DNA of 64,000 nt, taken from Akkermansia muciniphila. GTDB lineage: Bacteria > Verrucomicrobiota > Verrucomicrobiia > Verrucomicrobiales > Akkermansiaceae. The notes under the pieces are model-generated. The model had not been told where the DNA came from. It searched no databases and was given only the letters and a program-made list of their open reading frames with translations. Each line of letters begins with the position of its first letter. Positions within the stretch are counted from its first letter, which is position 1. The stretch is from contig CAMAQB010000002.1 in the NCBI GenBank assembly GCA_945860285.1, positions 1-64,000 of the forward strand. Direction: 5' to 3'. Both the position numbers and the translations under genes were made by a program. Positions 25,737-35,411 of the stretch are shown piece after piece.

Positions 25737-27184
25737 GCCAGGATCTCCTTGACCAGGCGCGCCGGCAGAACCCCGGTCAGGCGGTTGTCGAGGCCCTGGT
25801 ATTTGTAGGCAAGTCGTTGGTGGTCGATCCCCAACTGATGCAAAATCGTGGCGTGCAGATCGCGGATGTGCATCGCACCGGAAGTGATGTTGAACGACAT
25901 CTCATCGGTCTCGCCATAGTTGAATCCCGGTTTGATGCCGCCGCCCGCCATCCAAATCGAAAAGGCGCGCGGATGGTGGTCGCGACCGTAGTTGGTGGCC
26001 GACAACGCACCCTGCGAATAGGTCGTGCGACCGAACTCGCCGCCCCAGATCACCAGGGTGTCATCGAGCATGCCCCGTTGCTTCAAATCCTGAATCAGAC
26101 CGTAGCTGCCCTGGTCGATGTCGCGGCATTGCTCGCGGATGTCATGGGGCAGGTTGCCGTGCTGGTCCCAGCCGCGGTGGAAGATCTGCACAAAGCGCAC
26201 GCCGCGTTCGAGCAATCGGCGCGCCATCAGCGTCGAACTCGCAAAGGTGCCGGTTTTTTTGGAGTCGGGACCATAAAGATTGTAGGTCGCCTCGGTCTCC
26301 TTCGACAGGTCGGCCAGTTCCGGCACGCTGCTTTGCATGCGGAATGCCATTTCATACTGCTGGATGCGGGTCTGGATTTCCGGATCGCCGACCAGCTCGT
26401 AGGACTTCTGGTTCATCGTCGACAAACCATCGAGCATCTTGCGGCGCAGTTCGCGCGGCACGCCCGGTGAATCCTGCAGAAACAAAACCGGATCGCCCTT
26501 GGAACGCAACGCCACCCCCGCGTGTTTGCCGGGCAGGAAAGCGGAACCCCAGAGGCGCGAGGAAATCGCCTGAACGTTGGAACCCGGATTCGAATGGCTG
26601 GCGTGGAGAACCACAAAGGTGGGCAGGTCCTTGTTCATCGAGCCGAGACCATACGACATCCATGCGCCGATCGACGCCTTGCCGCCGACCATGTTGCCGG
26701 TGTACATCAACTGGTTGGCCGGCTCGTGATTGATCGCATCGGTGTGCATGGAACGGATCACGCAAATGTCGTCGGCCATCTTCGCCGTCCATGGAAGGAT
26801 TTCAGAAATCCAGGTGCCATCCTTGCCGTGCTGGGCGAATTTGAAAATCGAGGGCGCGGAGGGAAACTTCGACTGACCTGCGGTCATGCCCGTCAAGCGC
26901 TGTCCGGATGCCACAAGAAAATCCTTGAGGTCCTTGTTGAACTCCACCTTTGGTTTGTAGTCGTAGATATCGAGCTGCGAGGGAGCGCCGATCATCGAAA
27001 GATAAATCGCCCGTTTTGCCTTCGGCGCGAACTGGGCCAGGGCGGGTGGAATCTCGCCCGTGGCGGAGCCCATCGCCTCCTCGCCGAGCAGGGATGCCAA
27101 GGCCGCATAGCCCAGGCCGGTGGCGTTTTTGCGGAAGAAATGCCTCCGCGTCAGCGATGAGTTGAAAAGTTCAATGTCGTTCAT
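25733..27184 (-). CDS. DUF1501 protein with Tat signal
   Basis: 483 residues. The N-terminus has a twin-arginine motif ([10 protein letters not shown]) followed by a hydrophobic stretch, so it is predicted to be exported folded. The body carries DUF1501 hallmarks: '[15 protein letters not shown]', '[14 protein letters not shown]', '[15 protein letters not shown]' and '[21 protein letters not shown]'. This family has a sulfatase/alkaline-phosphatase-like fold and is abundant in planctomycetes and verrucomicrobia, almost always beside a PSD1-type gene as here. Its substrate is not established; polysaccharide catabolism is often proposed. The PSD1 gene lies 29 bp upstream on the same strand. Confidence 0.93.
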   Translation of the reverse strand: MNDIELFNSSLTRRHFFRKNATGLGYAALASLLGEEAMGSATGEIPPALAQFAPKAKRAIYLSMIGAPSQLDIYDYKPKVEFNKDLKDFLVASGQRLTGMTAGQSKFPSAPSIFKFAQHGKDGTWISEILPWTAKMADDICVIRSMHTDAINHEPANQLMYTGNMVGGKASIGAWMSYGLGSMNKDLPTFVVLHASHSNPGSNVQAISSRLWGSAFLPGKHAGVALRSKGDPVLFLQDSPGVPRELRRKMLDGLSTMNQKSYELVGDPEIQTRIQQYEMAFRMQSSVPELADLSKETEATYNLYGPDSKKTGTFASSTLMARRLLERGVRFVQIFHRGWDQHGNLPHDIREQCRDIDQGSYGLIQDLKQRGMLDDTLVIWGGEFGRTTYSQGALSATNYGRDHHPRAFSIWMAGGGIKPGFNYGETDEMSFNITSGAMHIRDLHATILHQLGIDHQRLAYKYQGLDNRLTGVLPARLVKEILA

Positions 27185-27213
27185 GGCAAATAGTTGTTAG
27201 GGTTATCGGGGAT

Positions 27214-30200
27214 TTATTTCGTCAGCGCCTCGTCAAGATTGAAGATCGAACTGGCCACCAGGGTCCATGTAGCCAGTTCCGCAGGGGCGAGTTTCGGGTC
27301 GGACTTCGATTCACCTACGCTGATCACCTTGACGGCCTCGGCTTCATTTTTTCGATAGAAAGTCTCCGCATCCTGCCGCAACGCCTCAAACGTTTTGATC
27401 TCGTCGGCGGTCAGTGCGCGACCCAGCAGCAATTGGCTGATGGAGTTGAATCGCGCGTTCCCATCCGAACCGATGCTGATCGTATTGGCCGCCAGTTGCC
27501 GGAATGCCTCTACAAACTGGGGGTCGTTGAGCGTGACAAATGCCTGCAACGGAGTGTTCGTCCGTTCGCGGCGGACGCAGAACACCTCGCGGCTGGGTGC
27601 ATTGAGGATCTCCATCGATGGATTGGGCGCGGTGCGTTTCCAGATCGTGTACATCGAACGCCGATAGAGATTCTCGCCCTTGTCCTGCACGTAATTCTTC
27701 GTGTTGGATTCATTCATCGCCACCGCTTCCCAGATGCCTTCCGGCTGGTAGGGTTTCACCGAAGGACCGCCGACTTTGTTGACCAGCAACTTGGATTGCA
27801 GCAAAATGGAATCGCGCAACGGCTCCGCTTCCAGGCGGAAGCGCGGAGCGCGGGCGAGCAAACGATTGAGCGGGTCGCGCTCCATTTTGTCCGGGCTCGC
27901 GACAGCGGACTGACGATAAGTGGCGGATGTCACCATGAGTTTGGCCATGTGGCGGTAGTCCCATCCCGAATCCATGAACTCCACGGCGAGCCAGTCGAGC
28001 AGTTTCGGATGGGTGGGGCGGGCGCCCATCACGCCGAAGTCCTCCACGGTTTCGACAATGCCGGTGCCGAAAATGTATCCCCAAAGCCGGTTCACTGTCA
28101 CCCGGGCCGGCAGCGGATTGGTTTTTGAAACCAGCCATTGACCGAGACCGAGGCGGTTTTTCGGCATCGAATCCGTCATCTGTGGCAGCGCTTTCGGCAC
28201 ACCGACACCGACTTTTTCTCCTTTATCCATGTAGGAACCGCGGACCAGCATGTGGGCAAAAGGTTCCAAATTGGGTTTCTCCTCCATGATCAAAGTCACC
28301 GCACCATTGCCCTTGAGCTTTTCCTTTTCCGCAAGCGCGGCGGTCTGTTTTTCCTTGGCGGATTTCAACACTGGATCGAAGCTGTTCAGGTAGGTTTGAT
28401 AAAGCGCCTCGGTTTGCTCCAGCGTTCGTTTTTCCGCTGGCACGGCGAGCAAATTGGTGATCGGAGTCCTGCTGGCCAGCGCGGCGACATCGGCGGCACT
28501 GAGCAGTTTGTTGTATATGCGCAAATCCTGAAGTGCCGTGGCACCCTGGATGTTCGTGCCACCCGATCGCGCGCCAATGGTGAACGGTACTGACGTCTGA
28601 ATGTTGTCGCCAACGGCTTTGACCGTCGGCGTGCTGGCGGCGGGCTTGCCGTCCACATAGAGCGTGAGAACCTGGTCGGACGGCTTGCCGCCGTCGAACG
28701 TGACAGCGACATGATGCCACTGGCCGGGAGTCAATGCGTCATTGGCAACGATTTTTGTCGCCTTGTCCTGCCACGCATCGATGACATGAACAGCGGGCTT
28801 GCCGGCTTCCAACCAGAAATCCCAGCCGCGATAGTTCTCCTTTTCATTCATTCGCGCAAACACGGCACCGGCCGGCGCGCCTTCGACGTAGATGAAAGTG
28901 GCGTAGCTGAACGAATCGGTGCGTTTGAAATTCGCGACATCGCCCACCGAAATCACCTGGGTGTTCACGAGCAACGCCTTGCCGCCGGGTCCATCACGAC
29001 GCTGCACGGCCGCAGGGTTTTCGTAGGGCTTGCCGAGCAAGGTGCCGCGGATCGGGCCTTCCGCCTCATTGAGCGGCAGTTGCACCACCAACGACGGGTC
29101 GGGCGCATCTGCGGCAGCCGCAGGCTGGGAGGCGAGCCATTTTTCAAAATCGGGACGCGCGTTTTTGGCGCGGTCGACGACATTTTTTTCATAATCGGCC
29201 AGCTCCTTGTCGAGTTGCTCAACCCGCGAGCGATCCGCGAAAGTGGTCGCGAAAATGTTCGGCGGATGCTGGCCGTTGTTGCCGTCAAGCGCCGACATCG
29301 GCGTGTTGCGGAAAAACGCGCTGAGCTGGTAAAAGTCCTTCTGATTGACCGGATCAAACTTGTGATCATGGCATTGCGCGCACTGCGTGGAAAGGCCCAG
29401 CCAGATGGCTGAAGTGGTGGTCACGCGGTCCGCGGCGTAGATCGCATCGTATTCTTCGGGGATCGCACCACCTTCACCGGTGGTCGGCAAACAACGGTTG
29501 AAACCGGTGGCGACCTTTTGATCGAGGGTCGCATTGGGCAGGATGTCGCCGCCCATTTGTTCGATGGTGAACTGATCCCAGCGCATGTTGCTCTTGAACG
29601 CATTGATCACCCAGTCGCGGTACGGCCAGATGCTGCGGTAGTTGTCGATGTGGATGCCGTGGGTGTCGGCGTAGCGTGCGGCATCAAGCCACTGCTTGGT
29701 AAAATGCTCGGCGCTGGCAGTAGATGAAAGCAGGCGGTCGGCCGTGGCATCGATGGCCTTGTCGGGATCGAGCGCGAAATCCTTTTCAAAAGCATCAAGG
29801 TCCTCGGGAGATGGCGGCAATCCAGTGAGGTCGAAATTCATGCGGCGCAGCAGGCGGCGGGGATTCTCGACCGGATTCGGCTTGAACTGGTTTTTCTCGA
29901 GTTTTTCGAGAATGAACGCATCGATGGGATTCTTGCCCCAAGCGGCATCGGCGACGGCGGGAACCGTTGGTCGTTGCGGCGGGATGAACGACCAGTGAGG
30001 TTCGTACTTGGCACCCTGTAGGACCCATTTTTCCAGCAGTGCAATTTGTTCCGGTTTGAGATCCTTGTGGGCCTCGGGAGGCGGCATGCGCAATTCCGGG
30101 TCCGTCTCATGGATCAACTGGATCATCAGCGAAGCCGCCGGATCTCCCGCCACGATGGCCGGTTTGCCGTTCTCCCGCTTCGCGAAGGCAAACTCAGCGG

Positions 30201-30459
30201 CGTCGAGCCGCAGCGGTTCTTTTTTCGGTTCGCGCGTGCCGGAGTCGGGACCGTGACAATGGTAACACGTCTCTGCGAAAATCGGCTGGATGTGCTCGTT
30301 GAACGAAACCGTTTCAGGCAGCAGCAACTGCACTTTCTGATCCGTGGCCTGTTCCACACCAGCGGATTTTTGCAGAAGACCCAATGCCACTCCCGACTTG
30401 TTGCACGAGGCAAAAAACAGTATTCCCAAAAGCGCGAAAAATGAACGGCGGATTTTCAT
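27214..30459 (-). CDS. PSD1 / DUF1549-DUF1553 cytochrome-like lipoprotein with LamG insertion
   Basis: 1081 residues from MKIRRSFFAL with a lipoprotein signal ending FFASC. In order: a planctomycete cytochrome domain with CYHCH; DUF1549 ('NPIDAFILEKL ... LTGLPPSPEDLDAF') with a second CxxCH (CAQCH); a laminin-G/concanavalin-like insertion (about 440-650); and a C-terminal DUF1553/PSD1 domain ('ARVTVNRLWGYIFGTGIVET', 'NTPLQAFVTLNDPQFVE'). Two CxxCH sites suggest haem binding in the envelope. Paired with DUF1501 downstream, this is the typical planctomycete-verrucomicrobial envelope module of unknown substrate. The longer frame from 30492 is rejected because the lipoprotein signal begins at 30459. 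Confidence 0.93.
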   Translation of the reverse strand: MKIRRSFFALLGILFFASCNKSGVALGLLQKSAGVEQATDQKVQLLLPETVSFNEHIQPIFAETCYHCHGPDSGTREPKKEPLRLDAAEFAFAKRENGKPAIVAGDPAASLMIQLIHETDPELRMPPPEAHKDLKPEQIALLEKWVLQGAKYEPHWSFIPPQRPTVPAVADAAWGKNPIDAFILEKLEKNQFKPNPVENPRRLLRRMNFDLTGLPPSPEDLDAFEKDFALDPDKAIDATADRLLSSTASAEHFTKQWLDAARYADTHGIHIDNYRSIWPYRDWVINAFKSNMRWDQFTIEQMGGDILPNATLDQKVATGFNRCLPTTGEGGAIPEEYDAIYAADRVTTTSAIWLGLSTQCAQCHDHKFDPVNQKDFYQLSAFFRNTPMSALDGNNGQHPPNIFATTFADRSRVEQLDKELADYEKNVVDRAKNARPDFEKWLASQPAAAADAPDPSLVVQLPLNEAEGPIRGTLLGKPYENPAAVQRRDGPGGKALLVNTQVISVGDVANFKRTDSFSYATFIYVEGAPAGAVFARMNEKENYRGWDFWLEAGKPAVHVIDAWQDKATKIVANDALTPGQWHHVAVTFDGGKPSDQVLTLYVDGKPAASTPTVKAVGDNIQTSVPFTIGARSGGTNIQGATALQDLRIYNKLLSAADVAALASRTPITNLLAVPAEKRTLEQTEALYQTYLNSFDPVLKSAKEKQTAALAEKEKLKGNGAVTLIMEEKPNLEPFAHMLVRGSYMDKGEKVGVGVPKALPQMTDSMPKNRLGLGQWLVSKTNPLPARVTVNRLWGYIFGTGIVETVEDFGVMGARPTHPKLLDWLAVEFMDSGWDYRHMAKLMVTSATYRQSAVASPDKMERDPLNRLLARAPRFRLEAEPLRDSILLQSKLLVNKVGGPSVKPYQPEGIWEAVAMNESNTKNYVQDKGENLYRRSMYTIWKRTAPNPSMEILNAPSREVFCVRRERTNTPLQAFVTLNDPQFVEAFRQLAANTISIGSDGNARFNSISQLLLGRALTADEIKTFEALRQDAETFYRKNEAEAVKVISVGESKSDPKLAPAELATWTLVASSIFNLDEALTK

Positions 30460-30581
30460 AAATTGGTTAGTTACTAGGGTGACTACGGGCAAAGCAGCCT
30501 GATTCTTTCAGGTGGGAAACATAGCTGCGCCAGGCGATAAATCAAGCACCTGCATCACCGCGAGGGCGCAGAGTGAAGGAT

Positions 30582-30606
30582 GGTTGCTTTAGGGCGTAAA
30601 GCAACC
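30582..30606. repeat. 10-bp perfect inverted repeat, 5-bp loop
   Basis: GGTTGCTTTA (30582-30591) and TAAAGCAACC (30597-30606) flank GGGCG. It lies between the divergent PSD1 gene and the cobalamin riboswitch, and neither strand has a T-tract. It is therefore best read as a possible operator or stable RNA 5' hairpin. Confidence 0.75.
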
Positions 30607-30671
30607 GCCCCCCGCCGGAAACCTTGCAGAGCGTTCCTTGCCTTTTGATTGTTGCGGTCACAATTACCTTG

Positions 30672-30856
30672 CCAAGAACTCTGGTGGGGCATCAATATCG
30701 AGTGCCGAGTCAAACCGGCGTGATCGGGAAGCCCTTGGATGGGGCAGTCAATCGATGGGGAAGCCGGTGTGAATCCGGCGCGGTACCGCCACTGTGATTT
30801 CCCCCTGCGCAAGCAGAGGGAAAAAGTCAGATCGCCAGCCTGGTCATCATTCTAGC
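30672..30856 (+). promoter_or_regulatory. Cobalamin (adenosylcobalamin) riboswitch
   Basis: The conserved core is clear. GGGGAAGCCGGTGTGAATCC (30757-30776) and then CGCGGTACCGCCACTGTGA (30779-30797) match the cobalamin riboswitch consensus. The following stem (TTTCCCCCTGC / GCAGAGGGAAA) leads to the B12-box-like AGTCAGATCGCCAGCC (30826-30841). It ends about 35 bases before the BtuB-like start codon with no terminator between, so it probably acts by hiding the ribosome binding site (GGAG at about 30879) when B12 is bound. Confidence 0.9.
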
Positions 30857-30889
30857 CGCCTGCGGATCTCAGGCAAACGGAGACATTAC

Positions 30890-32695
30890 ATGAACGAAAA
30901 AAAAGCAAGGCCCCGGGCGGGTCAGCGTTGGCGTGCCGTCGTGGCACGGGGGTTGTTGGCATTTTGTATTCCAACAAATCCGGCAACAGCCGAGGTGGAA
31001 TCGGAACTGGAAAAACTGGTGGTCTCCGCGTTGCGGGTGCCGCGGGATGCCGCCGATATCACATCCGCCGTGACCATGCTCGATCCCGCCGAGTTGCAGT
31101 CGCGCGGGTTGCGGCAATTGCGCGAGGCTCTCAATGAATCGCCCGGTGTGATCGCGACATCCACGGGCGGCGAGACCGGCGCCCTCGGCTCGCTGTTCAT
31201 CCGCGGCACCACCACGAACTACTCGCAGATGGTCGTCGACGGCATGCGCTTGAGCGACTCCACCACTCCACTGGGCAACATTCTCGGGGCATCGCGGGTA
31301 TTTGATCTCGGACGCATCGAAATCCTGCGCGGTGCCCAGGGCGCGGCGTACGGCGGCGAATCGGTCGGCGGGGTTTTGTGGATGGAAACCGCACGCGGCC
31401 AAGGCGATCCGCACGTCGGCGTGTTTGCCGAAGCGGGCTCCTTCGGCAGCTATAGCACAGCATTGAAGTATCAGGGCGAAACCAAGGGACTTTCGTATTT
31501 TGTTTCCGGTGCGTATGAAGAAACCGAGAACGACGCCCCATCGCAGGATTTCAATCAGAGCAGCACCGCGCTGCGGGTCGAGCAAGCGACCGGTCGCGAT
31601 TGGTTGGTCGGACTCACCTTCCGCGGTCTGACATCCGACTACAACAACCGCGGACTGTCGCAGGACGGCTACGATGCCACACTGACCACCGTGTACGCGA
31701 AGGGCCGGATCAACAAGGACTGGCGCACCCAATTTCTCGCGGGATTTCAGCAGGAATTCTACGACAGTGATTCCTCGTTCGGGCATTACGGAACCGACCT
31801 GAGGGCGATCAGTCTGAGCAATGATCACGACATCGCATTCTCCGACACCCTGCATTTCCTCTGTGGTGTTTTCGCGCATCGCAGCGATTTCAGCAACAGC
31901 ATCGGCACCGCGGCGGACCGCGACCGCTACGGGGCGCATGCGGCCTTGGAATGGGAGCCGTTGCCCGATTGGCAGACCTATGCGGCGCTGCGCTTCGAGC
32001 ATTACGATGCCTATGGCGACGAGACAACCTGGCGAGTGGGTTCGTCGTATCAGCTGAAAAATTCCGCAACCATCGTTCGAGCGGGGATCGGCTCGTCATT
32101 CCGCGCGCCGAGTTATTTGGATCTTTATGGTTCCTCTTTCGGAGCGGGCAATCCCGATTTGAGCGCCGAATCCGCGCTCGGTTGGGACATTGGCATCGAA
32201 CAGAAAATCGGTTCCGCGTTATGGTTTCAGGCGACTTTGTTCCGCAACGAGATCCGCGACAACATCGACAGCTTCGCGCAGCCGATGCCGGTCAACCGCG
32301 AGGGAATCACCGCCACACAAGGTCTGGAAACCGCGGTCAAGGGTCGGTTGTTTCGCGATGACCTGACGTACCGGCTTGCATGGACCTATTTGCCCGAAAG
32401 CCTGAGCGAACAACCGAAAAGCCATCTCCAGGCTTCGCTCGACTGGCAGGCCGGGGAGAAACTGATGATCGGCATCGGCCTGCGTTCGCTGACCGATCAT
32501 TCCTGGGGTGGCGACGATCTCGAAGGCTACACGCTTTGGCGGGTTTATTCGCAGTATCGTGTTTCCGAGCATCTGCAACTGCATGCACGACTGGAAAATC
32601 TAACGAATGAAAACTACCTGCTCTCAGACTTCTACGGTGATCCCATTGCCGGTGCCGGATTCGGAGTCTTCGGCGGTTTGAGCATCGAATGGTGA
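30890..32695 (+). CDS. TonB-dependent receptor, BtuB-like (vitamin B12 uptake)
   Basis: 601 residues: signal sequence, a TonB-box-like 'LEKLVVSALRVP', a plug domain ('LREALNESPGVI', 'FIRGTTTNYSQMVVDGMRL', 'IEILRGAQGAAYGGESVGGV'), then a beta-barrel ending in an aromatic residue (IEW). These are typical of outer-membrane ligand-gated porins. Placement directly behind a cobalamin riboswitch makes corrinoid the likely ligand. No btuCDF transporter genes are in the window. ATG 30890 has GGAG eight bases upstream; the longer frame from 30794 runs through the riboswitch and is rejected. Confidence 0.92.
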   Translation: MNEKKARPRAGQRWRAVVARGLLAFCIPTNPATAEVESELEKLVVSALRVPRDAADITSAVTMLDPAELQSRGLRQLREALNESPGVIATSTGGETGALGSLFIRGTTTNYSQMVVDGMRLSDSTTPLGNILGASRVFDLGRIEILRGAQGAAYGGESVGGVLWMETARGQGDPHVGVFAEAGSFGSYSTALKYQGETKGLSYFVSGAYEETENDAPSQDFNQSSTALRVEQATGRDWLVGLTFRGLTSDYNNRGLSQDGYDATLTTVYAKGRINKDWRTQFLAGFQQEFYDSDSSFGHYGTDLRAISLSNDHDIAFSDTLHFLCGVFAHRSDFSNSIGTAADRDRYGAHAALEWEPLPDWQTYAALRFEHYDAYGDETTWRVGSSYQLKNSATIVRAGIGSSFRAPSYLDLYGSSFGAGNPDLSAESALGWDIGIEQKIGSALWFQATLFRNEIRDNIDSFAQPMPVNREGITATQGLETAVKGRLFRDDLTYRLAWTYLPESLSEQPKSHLQASLDWQAGEKLMIGIGLRSLTDHSWGGDDLEGYTLWRVYSQYRVSEHLQLHARLENLTNENYLLSDFYGDPIAGAGFGVFGGLSIEW

Positions 32696-32761
32696 TTGCG
32701 ATGTCGGGATTTTCTTTTCAAGCGCTCGAAATGCGTTCATAACTCCGACGTGTTCCGGCCG

Positions 32762-33763
32762 ATGCGCAACGACGCGATGAAAGTGCTGCTGTACCTTTTG
32801 GTGTCCTTGCTGCTCGGCATGCTGATGCTGCCCGTGCTGCATTCCCTCGGCTCGGCGGCGCGGGAAATCACCCATGAAAAACTCACGAATTTCCTGTTGC
32901 TCGGATTCAGCAGGTTTTCGGAAAGCGCCACCCTCGTTGAATTTTTCCGCTGTTCCGTGGCGGTGTCGGCGCTGATCCTGCTACCATCGTTGCTCAAGGG
33001 TCTAACAAAAAAATCCGCATCGATGCCCGTGCAGCGCAGACCTTGGCAATTGCTGCTGCCCCCCACCGACACCGCCTCATCGCTGCGCGGACGATTGCGG
33101 CCCAATCCCCATAAGGTCCGCGATTTTTTCACAGGTTTTCTCCTCGCCGCCGCAATCCTGGTCATCGCGATCGGATTCGCCATGCACGGTGGTCCGCTGA
33201 CGGGAAAAGTGGCGATTGGTTGGTCGCAGATGGGGCGCTCCTGTCTGTGGGCGCTGCTAGTCGCCATTCTAACTGAAATCCTGCTGCGGGGAATTTTGTT
33301 AGGCTTTCTGTTGCGAAGCTTTTCCGCCTTTTCCGCGATTTTTCTGGTGGCGTTGCTGGGTGCGGTCGCTCATGTCTGGCAGCTTCCGATCACCTGGGTG
33401 GACCCGCCTGCGATTGGACTGGATGCGGGCTGGCTGGTTTTGAAGGCGATGTTCGCGCAGGCTGCGGACGTGCCAAGAGTTTGCGGATGGTTCATTCCCG
33501 TGCTGGTATTCGGCATGGTGCTGGGGTTTGTGCGCCAACGCAGCGCGTCGCTCTATGCCTCCTGCGGGCTGCACGCTGCAAGCAGTCTGGTATTCGCGGC
33601 GTTTCCTTATTTTTTCACTTCGCGGATGAGCAGCACGGCGGAATCCCTGTTCCGGATTGCTGGCTACAATCCGATCCAGGGGGCGCTTGCCATCACCGCA
33701 GCTGTGGCGGTCAGCATGGTCATCCTGATATTCACTCAACGGCGGATGTATGAAGAGTTTTGA
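32762..33763 (+). CDS. CPBP-family intramembrane protease-like protein
   Basis: About 333 residues with roughly eight hydrophobic segments. Candidate CPBP (Abi/Rce1) active-site motifs are 'TEILLRGILLGFLL', 'LLGAVAHVW' and 'SCGLHAASSL'. The first motif reads T-E-x-x-x-R rather than the usual E-E-x-x-x-R, so one catalytic Glu may be missing or replaced. Function is unknown: family members cut prenylated proteins, process bacteriocins or are inactive. The frame starts with TTG at 32696; ATG 32762 is preferred and 32777 is possible. comF overlaps its last 14 bases. Confidence 0.7.
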   Translation: MRNDAMKVLLYLLVSLLLGMLMLPVLHSLGSAAREITHEKLTNFLLLGFSRFSESATLVEFFRCSVAVSALILLPSLLKGLTKKSASMPVQRRPWQLLLPPTDTASSLRGRLRPNPHKVRDFFTGFLLAAAILVIAIGFAMHGGPLTGKVAIGWSQMGRSCLWALLVAILTEILLRGILLGFLLRSFSAFSAIFLVALLGAVAHVWQLPITWVDPPAIGLDAGWLVLKAMFAQAADVPRVCGWFIPVLVFGMVLGFVRQRSASLYASCGLHAASSLVFAAFPYFFTSRMSSTAESLFRIAGYNPIQGALAITAAVAVSMVILIFTQRRMYEEF

Positions 33764-34517
33764 GAAGACTGGAGAATCCGTCTGGAAAAAAGGGACCGAT
33801 GTCCTTCTCGACCTGCTATTTCCTCCTACCTGCGAAATCTGTCACCAGGTCCAGCAGCAGGGAAGATACTTGTGCGAGCACTGCAACAAAAACCTGCCGA
33901 GAATTGCCGAACCCTGTTGCGAAAAGTGCGGCGAGATGTTCGAAGGAAACATCCAGAGCAGCTTTGTCTGCCCGAATTGCGCGGGGCTGGATTATGCATT
34001 CTCGTTCGCGCGTCCGGTGCTCGACTGCAGCGATGCGGCGCGCGAATTGATCCATCATTTCAAGTACAGCCGCGCCATTCATCTTGCGCGCGATCTCGCG
34101 AGCATCGCCGCCGAGGCCTTTGACGACCCGCGATTCCAGCGCGCCCTCGAACAGCGCTGGCCGCTGGTTCCCGTGCCGCTGCACTGGCGGCGACGGCAGC
34201 ATCGGTTTTTCAACCAATCCGAGGAAATCGCCCGCCATCTGGGGAAAATGCTCGATCTTCCCGTCGTGCCCGCATTGAAGCGGATTCGCGCCACCGAGAC
34301 CCAGACGCATCTGAGCCGGAAAAAACGCCTGCAAAACCTGCGCGGGGCGATGCAGCTATCCCGACACGGCAAAACGTTGTTGCGAAAAAATCCGCCGGCA
34401 GGGGCTGTGTTGATCGACGACGTATTCACCACCGGGGCGACAGTACACGAATGCGCGAAAATTTTGCACGCGAACCGATTTGAAAACGTAGTTGTCGTAA
34501 CCGTCATGAGAGGGTAG
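33750..34517 (+). CDS. comF: ComF-family phosphoribosyltransferase-like protein
   Basis: 255 residues. The N-terminal zinc region has paired cysteines (CEICHQ, CEHC, CCEKCG, CPNC). The C-terminal type I phosphoribosyltransferase domain has the PRPP loop 'VLIDDVFTTGATV' and the ComF-specific 'VPLHWRRRQHRFFNQSEEIA'. ComF proteins assist DNA uptake during natural competence, probably at the inner face of the membrane. No other competence genes are in the window, so competence is not demonstrated. It starts inside the end of the CPBP gene and is therefore probably translationally coupled to it. Confidence 0.9.
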   Translation: MKSFEKTGESVWKKGTDVLLDLLFPPTCEICHQVQQQGRYLCEHCNKNLPRIAEPCCEKCGEMFEGNIQSSFVCPNCAGLDYAFSFARPVLDCSDAARELIHHFKYSRAIHLARDLASIAAEAFDDPRFQRALEQRWPLVPVPLHWRRRQHRFFNQSEEIARHLGKMLDLPVVPALKRIRATETQTHLSRKKRLQNLRGAMQLSRHGKTLLRKNPPAGAVLIDDVFTTGATVHECAKILHANRFENVVVVTVMRG

Positions 34518-34565
34518 AATACCGCCGCAGGACGCGCCAAAACCCGGTGTCCGGCCATCATCATC

Positions 34566-35411
34566 ATGGGAATTTTCGACAAACCACGACTTCGTCCGCA
34601 GGACAAACGCGAGGACATGCCCGAAGGCATGTGGACCAAATGTCCGTCCTGCGACGCGATGCTGCACCAACTGGATCTCAAACAAAACCTCAACGTCTGT
34701 CCGCCCTGCGGTCATCATTTTTTGATGGGATCGCACGAGCGCGTCGAGAATCTCGCCGATCCCGGGAGCTTCGAGGAAACCAACGCCGACATGGTATCCG
34801 CCAATCCGCTGGGCTTTGCCAACTACAGCGAAAAGATCGAGCAGCAACGCAAGAGCAGCGGATTGAACGACGCCGTGATCACCGGTCGGCTGCGCATCGA
34901 AGGCATGCCGGCGATGATCGCGGTCATGGACTTCCGGTTTTTCGCCGGCTCGATGGGATCAGTGGTCGGTGAAAAAATCACTCGTGCGATCGAGCAAGCC
35001 ACAGCGGAGAAACGCGGCGTGATCATCATCTCGGCATCCTCGGGCGCGCGCATGCAGGAAGGCATGTTGTCGCTGATGCAGATGGCCAAAACCTGCGGGG
35101 CTCTGGCCTTGCATGCCGAAACGAAACTTCCCTACATTTCCGTCATGACCCATCCGACGACCGGAGGTGTCACGGCATCGTTCGCGACCATCGGCGATGT
35201 CAATCTGGCGGAACCGAAATGCATGATCGGTTTCGCCGGACCGCGGGTGGTGAAGGAAACCACGCACCAGAATCTGCCGCCGGGATTTCAAACGGCGGAG
35301 TTCATGATGGAACACGGCCTGGTCGATGACATCGTCGCCCGCAAGGATCTCCGCGGCAAACTGGGCAAACTGCTGGCCTACATGCTGCCCCTCCCGCATG
35401 ACCTATCCTGA
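34566..35411 (+). CDS. accD: Acetyl-CoA carboxylase carboxyltransferase subunit beta
   Basis: 281 residues. A four-Cys zinc ribbon is seen at CPSC and CPPC near the N-terminus after 'MPEGMWTK'. The carboxyltransferase core includes 'GSMGSVVGEKITRAIE', 'IIISASSGARMQEGMLSLMQMAK' (quoted in part) and 'PTTGGVTASFA'. With AccA it transfers CO2 from carboxybiotin to acetyl-CoA, supplying malonyl-CoA for fatty-acid synthesis. It overlaps folC by 14 bp, the accD-folC order found in many bacteria. Confidence 0.96.
   Translation: MGIFDKPRLRPQDKREDMPEGMWTKCPSCDAMLHQLDLKQNLNVCPPCGHHFLMGSHERVENLADPGSFEETNADMVSANPLGFANYSEKIEQQRKSSGLNDAVITGRLRIEGMPAMIAVMDFRFFAGSMGSVVGEKITRAIEQATAEKRGVIIISASSGARMQEGMLSLMQMAKTCGALALHAETKLPYISVMTHPTTGGVTASFATIGDVNLAEPKCMIGFAGPRVVKETTHQNLPPGFQTAEFMMEHGLVDDIVARKDLRGKLGKLLAYMLPLPHDLS

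Noticed and set aside
30869..32002. 377-codon minus-strand open frame over the BtuB-like gene
   Set aside because: The plus-strand receptor has a clear plug and barrel and a riboswitch in front; the antisense frame has no family features.
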